The translations under genes were made by a program, and so were the position numbers. From NCBI GenBank assembly GCA_009908535.1, contig JAAAOD010000060.1:1-6685 (forward strand): a DNA stretch of 6,685 nucleotides. The letters run 5' to 3'. This stretch comes from Verrucomicrobiota bacterium. Lineage in GTDB: Bacteria; Verrucomicrobiota; Verrucomicrobiia; Opitutales; Oceanipulchritudinaceae. Shown here one piece after another: positions 1 through 5,594 of the stretch (position 1 is the first letter of the stretch; each line of letters opens with the position of its first letter). The notes under the pieces are model-generated. The model searched no databases, was not told the origin of the DNA, and was given only the letters and a program-made list of their open reading frames with translations.

Positions 1-62
1 GCGGCAAGAACAAGCGTTTTGCGCAGCTCCCCGAATAGCGTCGGTTGACCGGAAGGCGACAT
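1..62 (-). CDS. Start of a membrane transporter gene, possibly MATE family (partial, runs off left edge)
   Basis: An ATG at 60-62 (minus) opens a frame reading MSPSGQPTLFGELRKTLVLA before the window ends. A good Shine-Dalgarno sequence, AAGGG at 69-73, lies six bases upstream of the ATG, which supports a real start. A short polar lead, then a basic LRKT and a turn into hydrophobic residues, is typical of the N-terminus of MATE/NorM multidrug or metabolite exporters, inner-membrane antiporters with twelve helices. Only 20 codons are visible, so the family call rests on resemblance to remembered N-termini and could be wrong; another polytopic membrane protein is possible. It lies 87 bp downstream of purB on the same strand and might be co-transcribed with it. 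Confidence 0.45.
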   Translation of the reverse strand, partial: MSPSGQPTLFGELRKTLVLA

Positions 63-115
63 GCGAAACCCTTGATATGGCCTCGCTCGCAACGGAATTG
101 TCAAGCGGGTAGACC

Positions 116-129
116 CCCGGGAAGCCGGG
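116..129 (-). other. Short GC stem-loop after purB
   Basis: CCCGG at 116-120 and CCGGG at 125-129 can pair around a GAAG tetraloop (plus-strand letters), about 20 bases past the purB stop. There is no T-run on the minus-strand 3' side, so it is at best a weak or Rho-assisted terminator, and could be chance in GC-rich DNA. The rest of the purB-to-transporter gap (63-149) shows only the transporter Shine-Dalgarno sequence and an isolated TTGACA (99-104, minus) with no well-placed -10 box. Confidence 0.25.
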
Positions 130-149
130 AACCCTGCCCGAGACCGTGA

Positions 150-1583
150 TTACAAAATTGCGGCGGGCTCATACGCCGCCGCGTCCGGGTAGGCTTTCAG
201 CAAGTCTTCGCTCTCCGCGGCAAAGGTGCGCACCTGCTCCCGGGCGTTCCCGAGAAGGGCTTCGCCGGACTGCAGCACCTGCTCGATCGTTTCGCGGGAC
301 AGGCCAAGGCGCTCGTCCCCGGCAAGGCGCTCGGCAAGGTCATTGCGGGAGGTGCGTCCGGAACGGAGATCCTTCACGGCCGCGAGGGCGTGTTCCTTGA
401 TGGCCTCGTGGGCGGTTTCGCGTCCGGTTCCGGCGCGCACGGCCTCCATGAGCAGGGTGGTCGTGCCGAGGAAGGGAAAGTAATGGGCGTTCTCGCGCGC
501 GATGACGGCGGGATAGACCTCCATCTGTTTGAGCACGGTGAGGCCCGTTTCCAGCAGCCCGTCGAGGGCGAAGGAGGCGTCGGGCAGGAGGACGCGGCGC
601 ACGACCGAGCAGGAGACGTCACCTTCGTTCCACTGGTCGCCGGCGAGGTTTTGCGCCATGGAGTGATAGCCCTTGAGAAGTGTAGTGAATCCGTTGATAC
701 GTTCGCAGCTGCGGGCGTTCATTTTGTGCGGCATGGCGGAGGAACCGACCTGCCCCTTCGCGAAGCCCTCCGAGGCCAGCTCGTGGCCGGCCATGAGGCG
801 CAGGGTGCGGGCGAAGCTCGTCGGCGCGGCCGCGACCTGCACGAAATGACCGAGGACTTCGGCGTCGAGGCTGCGTGGATACACCTGCCCGACCGCTTTC
901 CACTGGCCGGGGAGGCCGAGGTGCTGGAGGACGCGCGTCTCCAGTTCGCGCACCCGGGCGGAATCCTTCTCGAACAGCGTCCACTGGTCGAGCTGGGTGC
1001 CGACGGCGCCCTTGAGGCCGCGGGCGGGATAGGTGGCAAGGAGGTGCTCCATGTTGCGCAGCGCGCGCAGCAGCTCCTCCCCGTACATGGCGAGGCGGCG
1101 GCCGAAAGTGGTCGGCTGCGCGGCGACGTTGTGCGTGCGCGCAGTGATGACGAGCTCCTCGTAGGCGAGCGCCTGTTCGCGGAAGCGGTGCAACAGGGCG
1201 AGGCCTTTCCGGAAGAGGAGGCGGCAGGAACGGTACAACTGCAGCTGTTCGACGTTCTCGGTGAGGTCGCGGCTGGTCATGCCCTGGTGGATGTTCTGCG
1301 CCCCCGCGCTTTCGTTGAAGGCCTCGATACGCGCCTTCACGTCGTGGCGGGTGACCCGCTCCCGCTCCTCGATCGCGCCAAGGTCGATCTCGTCGATGGC
1401 TTTCTCATAGGCCGCGATGGCCTTTTCGTCGATGGAGAGGCCAAGGTCGAGCTGCGCCTTGAGGACGGCGATCCAGTATTCGCGCTCCATGCGGATCTTG
1501 CCGCGCGGCGACCAGATGCGGCGCATGGGAGCAGAGGCATAGCGCTGGGCGAGAATGTCCGGGATCACGTCCATGCGGGCCAT
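150..1583 (-). CDS. purB: Adenylosuccinate lyase
   Basis: Cytoplasmic enzyme of purine synthesis. In the family it performs two beta-eliminations releasing fumarate: SAICAR to AICAR, and adenylosuccinate to AMP. From the ATG at 1583 the protein has 477 residues, normal for the longer PurB type (about 450-485). The fumarase/aspartase signature GSSAMPHKMN is at about 280-289 and includes the flexible-loop serine that acts as catalytic base. The TH pair in TARTHNVAAQPTTFG (H about 151) matches the catalytic histidine segment, and RHD (79-81) and HQGMTSRDL (99-107) match substrate-binding segments. No active-site element appears lost. The start is uncertain: an in-frame GTG at 1595 would add four residues and an ATG at 1574 would remove three, and none has a good Shine-Dalgarno sequence. 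It follows holA on the same strand, separated by the 40-bp repeat array. Confidence 0.96.
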   Translation of the reverse strand: MARMDVIPDILAQRYASAPMRRIWSPRGKIRMEREYWIAVLKAQLDLGLSIDEKAIAAYEKAIDEIDLGAIEERERVTRHDVKARIEAFNESAGAQNIHQGMTSRDLTENVEQLQLYRSCRLLFRKGLALLHRFREQALAYEELVITARTHNVAAQPTTFGRRLAMYGEELLRALRNMEHLLATYPARGLKGAVGTQLDQWTLFEKDSARVRELETRVLQHLGLPGQWKAVGQVYPRSLDAEVLGHFVQVAAAPTSFARTLRLMAGHELASEGFAKGQVGSSAMPHKMNARSCERINGFTTLLKGYHSMAQNLAGDQWNEGDVSCSVVRRVLLPDASFALDGLLETGLTVLKQMEVYPAVIARENAHYFPFLGTTTLLMEAVRAGTGRETAHEAIKEHALAAVKDLRSGRTSRNDLAERLAGDERLGLSRETIEQVLQSGEALLGNAREQVRTFAAESEDLLKAYPDAAAYEPAAIL

Positions 1584-1621
1584 GTTTGACGGCACGCCGC
1601 CGATGCCAAGGCGGAAACGTG

Positions 1622-1770
1622 CCGAATCGCTATCGCTGATTCGCTACCGCGCGATCCCTGACCGAATCGCTATCGCTGATTCGCTACCGCGCGATCTCTG
1701 ACCGAATCGCTGTCGCTGATTCGCTACCGCGCGATCTCTGACCGAATCGCTGTCGCTGATTCGCTACCGC
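1622..1770 (-). repeat. 40-bp-period tandem repeat array between holA and purB
   Basis: Four near-identical 29-bp cores (1622-1650, 1662-1690, 1702-1730, 1742-1770) are separated by three 11-bp spacers, giving an exact 40-bp period. Each core contains the inverted repeat CGAATC / GATTCG (first copy 1623-1628 and 1638-1643) with a 9-base loop, and three copies of the pentamer TCGCT. Only two variable sites exist. A loop base is A in the two left cores (for example 1632) and G in the two right cores (1712, 1752). A spacer base is C at 1657 and T at 1697 and 1737. Stem bases do not vary. The array begins directly beside the holA stop codon (1771-1773) and ends about 38 bases before the purB ATG, so it would be transcribed as four small hairpins if holA and purB share an mRNA. 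A period not divisible by three argues against a coding role. Function unknown. Confidence 0.95.
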
Positions 1771-2853
1771 TCACTCCGTGGAGAGGCAGCGGATGGCCAT
1801 GGAGCGGAGGACGCCTTCCTGTTGGTGGGGATGGCTGACGATCTCCATGAAGGCCTCGCGGAAGGCCTCCTGAAACTGCAGGAGGCGGCGGAGGCTGAGC
1901 TTCCCGAGGTTGTGGGACAGCCGCCCAAGGTACCACGGGTTTTGCGTGAAAATGTTGACGGAGGTTTTTTTCTCCCCGGATCCGAACCAGGTAGCGTGAT
2001 TCTCGGCGGCGCGGGCAAGGGAGGATTTGTTGACAGTGCCGCGGATCGAGCCCTCCTGCTCGAGGGCCTTCAACTGCAGAAGCAAGCGGTTCCGGTTCTG
2101 CAGCGAGGAAATCAGCGGGCGCGCGTCGTTCCCCGCGAAGAAATGCCGCTGGATGGCGTCGAGGGTGTGCTCGAGATCGAGTTGGAAAAAGGCCTCGGCC
2201 GCCTCGAAGAAGTCGCTTTCGGCGGTGTTGGGCACCATCTCCGTGACGAGGCGTGGTGTGATCTCCCCGCCTTCGGCGCCGAGGTAGGTGCAGAGCTTGC
2301 GCGTTTCCTCGATGACCAGACGCGCGTTGAGCCCCACTTTTTCGATGAGGATGGCCTCGGCCCGGTCGCGGAAGCGCACGCCGGCGGTCTCGGCTTCCCC
2401 GGAAGCCAGCTCGGCCAGCGAAGCGGCGTCGTTCCCGCCCTGGAGAAAGCTGCTGTTGCCCTCTTTCTGAAACCACTTGTAGGCCTTCTTGCGCCGATCC
2501 ACCGGCGAGGCGGAAAGGAGGACGCGGACGGCGGCTTCCTCCACCCCGGCGAGGACTTCCTGCATGCGCTCGACGGCGGAAGCGGTCCCGGCGGCGCGGC
2601 CGGTGACGGAATCCCCAAGAAAGGTGATGCTCTTGAACCAGACCGCCTTGCGCGGCGCGAAGAGGGAAAGGGTCTGCACGGCACTGATGAACTGGTTCAC
2701 CGCCTGCTCGACCTCGTCGACATTCCCGGCCTGCCCGTCGATGATCTCGAGGGCGTTCTCGTCGGCCATCTCCGCCGCGATGGCTTCCCATTCCCCGCGC
2801 GCTTCGCGCAGGACAATGTAGTCATCAGGACCGGCGATGAAACGGAAAGCCAT
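1771..2853 (-). CDS. holA: DNA polymerase III delta subunit (clamp-loader)
   Basis: The delta subunit acts in the clamp-loader complex and opens the beta sliding clamp so that it can be loaded on primed DNA. The 360-residue product is close to the usual 330-350. The N-terminus FRFIAGPDDYIVLREARGEW matches the opening strand and helix of HolA proteins. RLVIEETRKLCTYLG (about 178-192) matches the conserved segment of the second domain. The C-terminal domain carries NPWYLGRLSHNLGKLSLRRLL (about 305-325), a variant of the delta NPF-type motif followed by a helical collar. As expected for delta, no Walker A motif is seen. The ATG at 2853 is preceded by GAGGAG (2856-2861) only two bases away, an unusually tight spacing, but no better start is nearby. 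It lies between thrH and purB on the same strand, and its stop codon abuts the tandem array. Confidence 0.9.
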   Translation of the reverse strand: MAFRFIAGPDDYIVLREARGEWEAIAAEMADENALEIIDGQAGNVDEVEQAVNQFISAVQTLSLFAPRKAVWFKSITFLGDSVTGRAAGTASAVERMQEVLAGVEEAAVRVLLSASPVDRRKKAYKWFQKEGNSSFLQGGNDAASLAELASGEAETAGVRFRDRAEAILIEKVGLNARLVIEETRKLCTYLGAEGGEITPRLVTEMVPNTAESDFFEAAEAFFQLDLEHTLDAIQRHFFAGNDARPLISSLQNRNRLLLQLKALEQEGSIRGTVNKSSLARAAENHATWFGSGEKKTSVNIFTQNPWYLGRLSHNLGKLSLRRLLQFQEAFREAFMEIVSHPHQQEGVLRSMAIRCLSTE

Positions 2854-2924
2854 GGCTCCTCATTGGCGGGGAGGAGATGCCGCCGGTCAACGCGAAAGGA
2901 AGGAAGAGGCGCCGGCGGGTAGCC

Positions 2925-2941
2925 TCGACCGGCCAGGTCGA
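2925..2941 (-). other. Small inverted repeat in the thrH-holA gap
   Basis: TCGACC (2925-2930) and GGTCGA (2936-2941) form a perfect six-base stem around a five-base loop, 24 bases past the thrH stop. No T-run follows on the minus strand, so it is not a classic intrinsic terminator. It could be a weak terminator or a processing hairpin between thrH and holA. Apart from this and the holA ribosome binding site, the 111-bp gap (2854-2964) shows nothing recognisable. Confidence 0.3.
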
Positions 2942-2964
2942 TGACGGCGGCTGTCCTGCGGAAG

Positions 2965-3579
2965 CTACCGTCCCGGCGGCCGCAACAGCCCTTCGAGGAT
3001 CTGCCGCAACTCCATATGGTCACGTGCCACGGGCATCTGGGGTTCTGCTTCGCGAAGGCTGTCGGGAGGCCGGAAGAGGATGGCGTGGTCGGCGGACTGC
3101 AGCATGGTGAGATCGTTCCACGAGTCGCCGGCCGCGATGACCCGGAAGTTCAGGTTCTGAAAGGCGCGCACCGCCTTGCGTTTCTGGTCAGGTTGGCGCA
3201 GCCGGTAGTCGCGGATGCGGCCCCGCTCATCGACTTCCAGCTCGTGACAGAACAGGGTCGGATGACCGAGTTTGGCCATCAGCGGGGCGGAGAACTGCGT
3301 GAAGGTGTCGGAGAGGAGGATCAGCCGCGTCTGCGCCTGCAGCCATGCGGTGAATGCGACCGCCCCAGGCAGCGGCTCGAGCTCGCGGATGGCTTCGTAG
3401 ATCGCCGGCAACGTGAGGTCGTGCTTTTCCAGCAAGTCCAGCCGGTAGCGCATGAGGACATCATAATCCGGTTCGTCCCGGGTGGTTCGCCGCAATTCGG
3501 GGATGTTCGTCGCCTCGGCCACCGCGATCCAGAATTCGGGAAGGAGAACACCTTCGAGGTCGAGGCAAACGAGATCCAT
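2965..3579 (-). CDS. thrH: Phosphoserine phosphatase / homoserine phosphotransferase, ThrH type (HAD family)
   Basis: A cytoplasmic HAD-superfamily enzyme. Characterised ThrH proteins hydrolyse phosphoserine to serine and can move its phosphate to homoserine, feeding threonine synthesis. The sequence is strikingly ThrH-like from the first residue, MDLVCLDLEGVLLPE. HAD motif I is D7-x-E9, with Glu where most HAD enzymes have a second Asp, a ThrH hallmark. TTRDEPDYDVLM (32-43) is a ThrH cap segment, motif II is S90 in ILLSDTF, the motif III lysine lies in DQKRKAV (about 133), and motif IV is GDSWND (151-156). The 204 residues match the family (about 205), so the ATG at 3579 is chosen. An in-frame ATG at 3603, with an AGGA eight bases upstream, would add eight residues, and frames open further to 3747. 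It is divergent from the Rrf2 gene and upstream of holA. Confidence 0.9.
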   Translation of the reverse strand: MDLVCLDLEGVLLPEFWIAVAEATNIPELRRTTRDEPDYDVLMRYRLDLLEKHDLTLPAIYEAIRELEPLPGAVAFTAWLQAQTRLILLSDTFTQFSAPLMAKLGHPTLFCHELEVDERGRIRDYRLRQPDQKRKAVRAFQNLNFRVIAAGDSWNDLTMLQSADHAILFRPPDSLREAEPQMPVARDHMELRQILEGLLRPPGR

Positions 3580-3586
3580 GTCCCGG

Positions 3587-3615
3587 AAAAGAGCGAGGCG
3601 CATTTGTCCTGTCAA
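3587..3615 (-). promoter_or_regulatory. Possible thrH promoter
   Basis: A perfect TTGACA (3610-3615, minus strand) is followed after 17 bases by the poor -10 candidate TCTTTT (3587-3592). Initiation seven or eight bases further on would fall at the ATG at 3579, giving a leaderless message. The weak -10 makes this tentative, and the site overlaps the alternative start at 3603. Confidence 0.22.
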
Positions 3616-3654
3616 GCGCCGGAAAATGGGCGGCGGGAAAGGCTTTGCCTGAAA

Positions 3655-3671
3655 TTGGGTTTGATACCCAA
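3655..3671. promoter_or_regulatory. Palindromic candidate operator between thrH and the Rrf2 gene
   Basis: TTGGGT (3655-3660) and ACCCAA (3666-3671) form a perfect six-base inverted repeat around a five-base centre. It sits 28 bases upstream of the Rrf2 start and 75 bases upstream of the thrH start. Rrf2 proteins are dimeric winged-helix regulators that often bind such dyads in their own promoters, so autoregulation is a reasonable inference. The site overlaps the proposed -35 box of the Rrf2 gene. A hairpin role is less likely because nothing is expected to be transcribed through it. Confidence 0.5.
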
Positions 3672-3688
3672 CATTCGGATGACATACC
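3661..3688 (+). promoter_or_regulatory. Possible promoter of the Rrf2 gene
   Basis: TTGATA (3661-3666) is one base from the consensus -35 box. After 16 bases, CATACC (3683-3688) is a poor -10 candidate. Initiation would be expected near 3695, only a few bases before the ATG at 3700, which fits the absence of a Shine-Dalgarno sequence there. The assignment is tentative because the -10 box is weak. Confidence 0.3.
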
Positions 3689-3699
3689 CCGATGCACAT

Positions 3700-4113
3700 A
3701 TGAAGCTGAGTTTGAAAATGCAGTACGCCTGCCAGGTTCTCGGTCAACTGGGCTACTCCTACGGGTCCCCCGACTTACCCCACATCGAGGAATTGGCGAA
3801 GGCGGAAGCGGTGCCGTCCAACTATCTTGTGCAAATTCTCAACGAACTGCGCACCGCCGGCCTGATCACGAGCCGTCGCGGCAAGCAGGGCGGCTACGCG
3901 CTTGCGCGGGCCCCGGAAGAGATCAGCCTCTACGAGGTGATGACGGCGGTGGAAGGGGAGATCCTCGCGCACAGCCAGGGCGGCAAAGGCGCCTCCGCGG
4001 CGCGGGCCGAAGGGGTCTGGCAGGAACTTGCCCGGCGGGTGGAGGCCTTGCTGCGCGACTACTCCGTGAAGGATTTCATGGCCCAGGCCGCCGGCGAGAT
4101 GTGGTATATTTAG
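3700..4113 (+). CDS. Rrf2-family transcriptional regulator without Fe-S cysteines
   Basis: A 137-residue DNA-binding protein of the Rrf2 family (IscR, NsrR, CymR relatives), with typical length. The N-terminal MKLSLKMQYACQVLGQLG is the first helix. IEELAKAEAVPSNYLVQILNEL (29-50) is the helix-turn-helix, and the diagnostic wing G-L-I-x-S-R-R-G-K-Q-G-G-Y follows at 55-67, then the ISLYEVMTAVEG helix. IscR and NsrR carry three clustered cysteines at about 90-110; this region here (HSQGGKGASAARAEG) has none, and the only cysteine is C11. It therefore should not bind an Fe-S cluster in the usual way and resembles the CymR-like, cluster-free branch. The ATG at 3700 was chosen by family alignment; an ATG at 3679 would add seven residues. 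Neither start has a good ribosome binding site. Its target is unknown, but the adjacent palindrome suggests itself and possibly thrH. Confidence 0.92.
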   Translation: MKLSLKMQYACQVLGQLGYSYGSPDLPHIEELAKAEAVPSNYLVQILNELRTAGLITSRRGKQGGYALARAPEEISLYEVMTAVEGEILAHSQGGKGASAARAEGVWQELARRVEALLRDYSVKDFMAQAAGEMWYI

Positions 4114-4114
4114 G

Positions 4115-5476
4115 TTACAGGAGAAACACGCTCCCCAGCATCAGGAAGACGAAGAAGCCGCCGGTGTCGGTGAAGAAGGTCAGGAAAATGGACGACATCT
4201 GCGCCGGATCCCGGTTAAGGCGGAGCAGGACGATCGGGATGAGGGTCCCGGCAAGGCAACCAAGGGCGAGGTTCAGGAACATGGCGAGGAAGACGATCAG
4301 GGAGAGCATCGGGGGACCGTCGAAAAAGAACACCATGCCGGCGGCGACCAGGCCGGTGAGGGTTCCGTTGACAAGGCCGATCGCCGCCTGACGCAGCAGC
4401 ACGGTCAAGGATTCTCCACTGCGGTACTCGCCGAGGGCGATGGAGCGGATGGTGATGGCGAGGGACTGCTGCCCGCTGTTCCCGCCCACGCCGGCGATGA
4501 TCGGCATGATCGCCGCCAACAGGGGAAGCGCACCGATCTGGTCCTCGAACATTTTAACGACGACGGCGGCAACAAAGGCGGTGGCGAGGTTGACCACCAA
4601 CCACGGTTGACGTTGCCGCACACTGGAAAAAATCCGGTCGTGAAGGCCCTCTGTTCCGCCGGCGCCCGCCAGCATCTGAATGTCCTCAGTCGCCTCCTCG
4701 CGCAGGACATCGATAACGTCGTCATGGGTAATGACCCCGAGCAGTTTGCCTTCCTTGTCGACAACGGCCATGTCCGGCAGGTTGAACTCAGCCATTTTGA
4801 GGGCGACCTCCTCGCGGTCTGTATCAGGTTCGCAAATACCGCGGATCTCCCTTTTCATGACGTCGCGAAGGAGGGTTTCCGGGCGCGCCTGGATCAGTTT
4901 GCGCAGGGAGACGATCCCCTTGAGGTGGCGGGCCTCGTCGACGACGTAGACGTAGTGAAGATCCTCGTGCTTGTCCGCGAATTCGCGGATCCGCTTGGTC
5001 GCCTCCTCCACCGACATGTTCTCGAGGGCGGTGTCGACCTCGGTGGTCATGATCCCGCCGGCGGTTTCCGGTTCGTAGGCGAGGAGGTTTTCGATGCTGC
5101 GGCGAGAGGCCTTTTCGAGGCGATCAAGGAGGCGGAGCCGGTCCGCGTTCTCCAGTTCGGCGAGGATATCGGCGGCATCGTCGGGTTCGACCTCGCCAAG
5201 GATGCGCATGGCGCGCTGCCAGCGCATCGCGGAAAGGGCTTCCGCCGCTGCTTCCTCGTCCGCTTCCGCCAGGATGGCCGCCGCCTGGGCCGGGGGGAGC
5301 AGGCGCAGGACGTCGCGGCGTTCGTCCACTTCGAGCCGTTCGAGGAAGCGCGCCACCGTCACCGGCGAGGTCGCGGCCAGCCGTTCCGCATCCAGCTCCC
5401 CGAGGGAATCGCGCGGCCAATCGACAAGCTCGTCGTGCGGATAAGGAAGGTGCGAGTGTTTTGTGGAAACGTCCAT
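4115..5476 (-). CDS. mgtE: Magnesium transporter MgtE
   Basis: Inner-membrane Mg2+ channel of the MgtE/SLC41 family, gated in known members by Mg2+ binding to its cytoplasmic part. The 453-residue product has the full family plan. It has an MgtE N domain (about 35-140), then YEPETAGGIMTTE (134-146), where the first CBS domain begins, and two CBS domains (about 145-265). The membrane domain has roughly five helices (from about 292 to the C-terminus). The pore signature PIIAGVGGNSGQQ is at 325-337. In the last helix D437 of TFFTDTGGF lines up with the pore aspartate of known MgtE proteins, although the preceding SSI replaces the SGP I would expect. The ATG at 5476 is chosen over an upstream TTG at 5521; the nearest Shine-Dalgarno-like AAGGG lies 14 bases away. 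It follows the phosphoesterase gene and converges on the Rrf2 gene with a one-base gap. Confidence 0.95.
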   Translation of the reverse strand: MDVSTKHSHLPYPHDELVDWPRDSLGELDAERLAATSPVTVARFLERLEVDERRDVLRLLPPAQAAAILAEADEEAAAEALSAMRWQRAMRILGEVEPDDAADILAELENADRLRLLDRLEKASRRSIENLLAYEPETAGGIMTTEVDTALENMSVEEATKRIREFADKHEDLHYVYVVDEARHLKGIVSLRKLIQARPETLLRDVMKREIRGICEPDTDREEVALKMAEFNLPDMAVVDKEGKLLGVITHDDVIDVLREEATEDIQMLAGAGGTEGLHDRIFSSVRQRQPWLVVNLATAFVAAVVVKMFEDQIGALPLLAAIMPIIAGVGGNSGQQSLAITIRSIALGEYRSGESLTVLLRQAAIGLVNGTLTGLVAAGMVFFFDGPPMLSLIVFLAMFLNLALGCLAGTLIPIVLLRLNRDPAQMSSIFLTFFTDTGGFFVFLMLGSVFLL

Positions 5477-5540
5477 GGCGCAGGTAGCTTCCCTTGTTGC
5501 CGCAAGCAAGCAGGGGGTCAAAAGGAAAGAAGGTGCCGGC

Positions 5541-5587
5541 GGGAAACGCTGCGGCGCTGATCCCTGCTGGAGGGAAACGCTGCGGCG
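5541..5587. repeat. Duplicated 16-mer upstream of mgtE
   Basis: GGGAAACGCTGCGGCG occurs exactly at 5541-5556 and again at 5572-5587, 31 bases apart, in the 118-bp gap between the phosphoesterase gene and mgtE. Both copies include the left arm of the adjacent stem-loop, so the duplication gives the matching strand two possible pairing partners. Confidence 0.85.
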
Positions 5588-5592
5588 TTTCC
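5573..5592 (-). terminator. Strong stem-loop directly after the phosphoesterase gene
   Basis: GGAAACGC (5573-5580) and GCGTTTCC (5585-5592) are perfect eight-base complements around a four-base loop. The stem-loop lies two bases past the stop codon of the phosphoesterase gene (5595-5597). Position and stem fit a terminator or 3'-end-stabilising hairpin, but no T-run follows on the minus strand. A second stem, TCCCT/AGGGA (5561-5565 and 5571-5575), shares bases 5573-5575 with it, so the two cannot form fully together. Confidence 0.5.
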
Positions 5593-5594
5593 GT

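Noticed and set aside
74..104. Promoter for the left-edge transporter gene with TTGACA at 99-104
   Set aside because: The only -10-like bases (CATATC, 74-79) are 19 bases away, and initiation there would leave the Shine-Dalgarno sequence at 69-73 outside the transcript.
390..1589. Long plus-strand frame of 399 codons opposite purB
   Set aside because: It is antisense to a gene with complete PurB motifs; its low-complexity Gly/Glu/Arg composition is that expected from GC-rich third-position bias.
1622..1770. CRISPR array
   Set aside because: The spacers are only 11 bp and practically identical and there are no cas genes, so this is a simple tandem repeat.
1822..2922. Long plus-strand frame of 366 codons opposite holA
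   Set aside because: It mirrors holA codon bias and shows no domain; HolA on the minus strand is clearly recognisable.
2941..3699. Plus-strand frame extending the Rrf2 gene upstream by 253 codons
   Set aside because: This part lies antisense to thrH and has no recognisable domain; the Rrf2 fold begins at MKLSLK.
4607..5560. Plus-strand frame of 317 codons opposite mgtE
   Set aside because: It is a shadow of mgtE, which has full N, CBS and membrane domains on the minus strand.
5477..5594. M-box (ykoK) Mg2+ riboswitch ahead of mgtE
   Set aside because: The gap is shorter than the usual M-box of roughly 160-170 bases and no multi-helix arrangement of that kind is visible.
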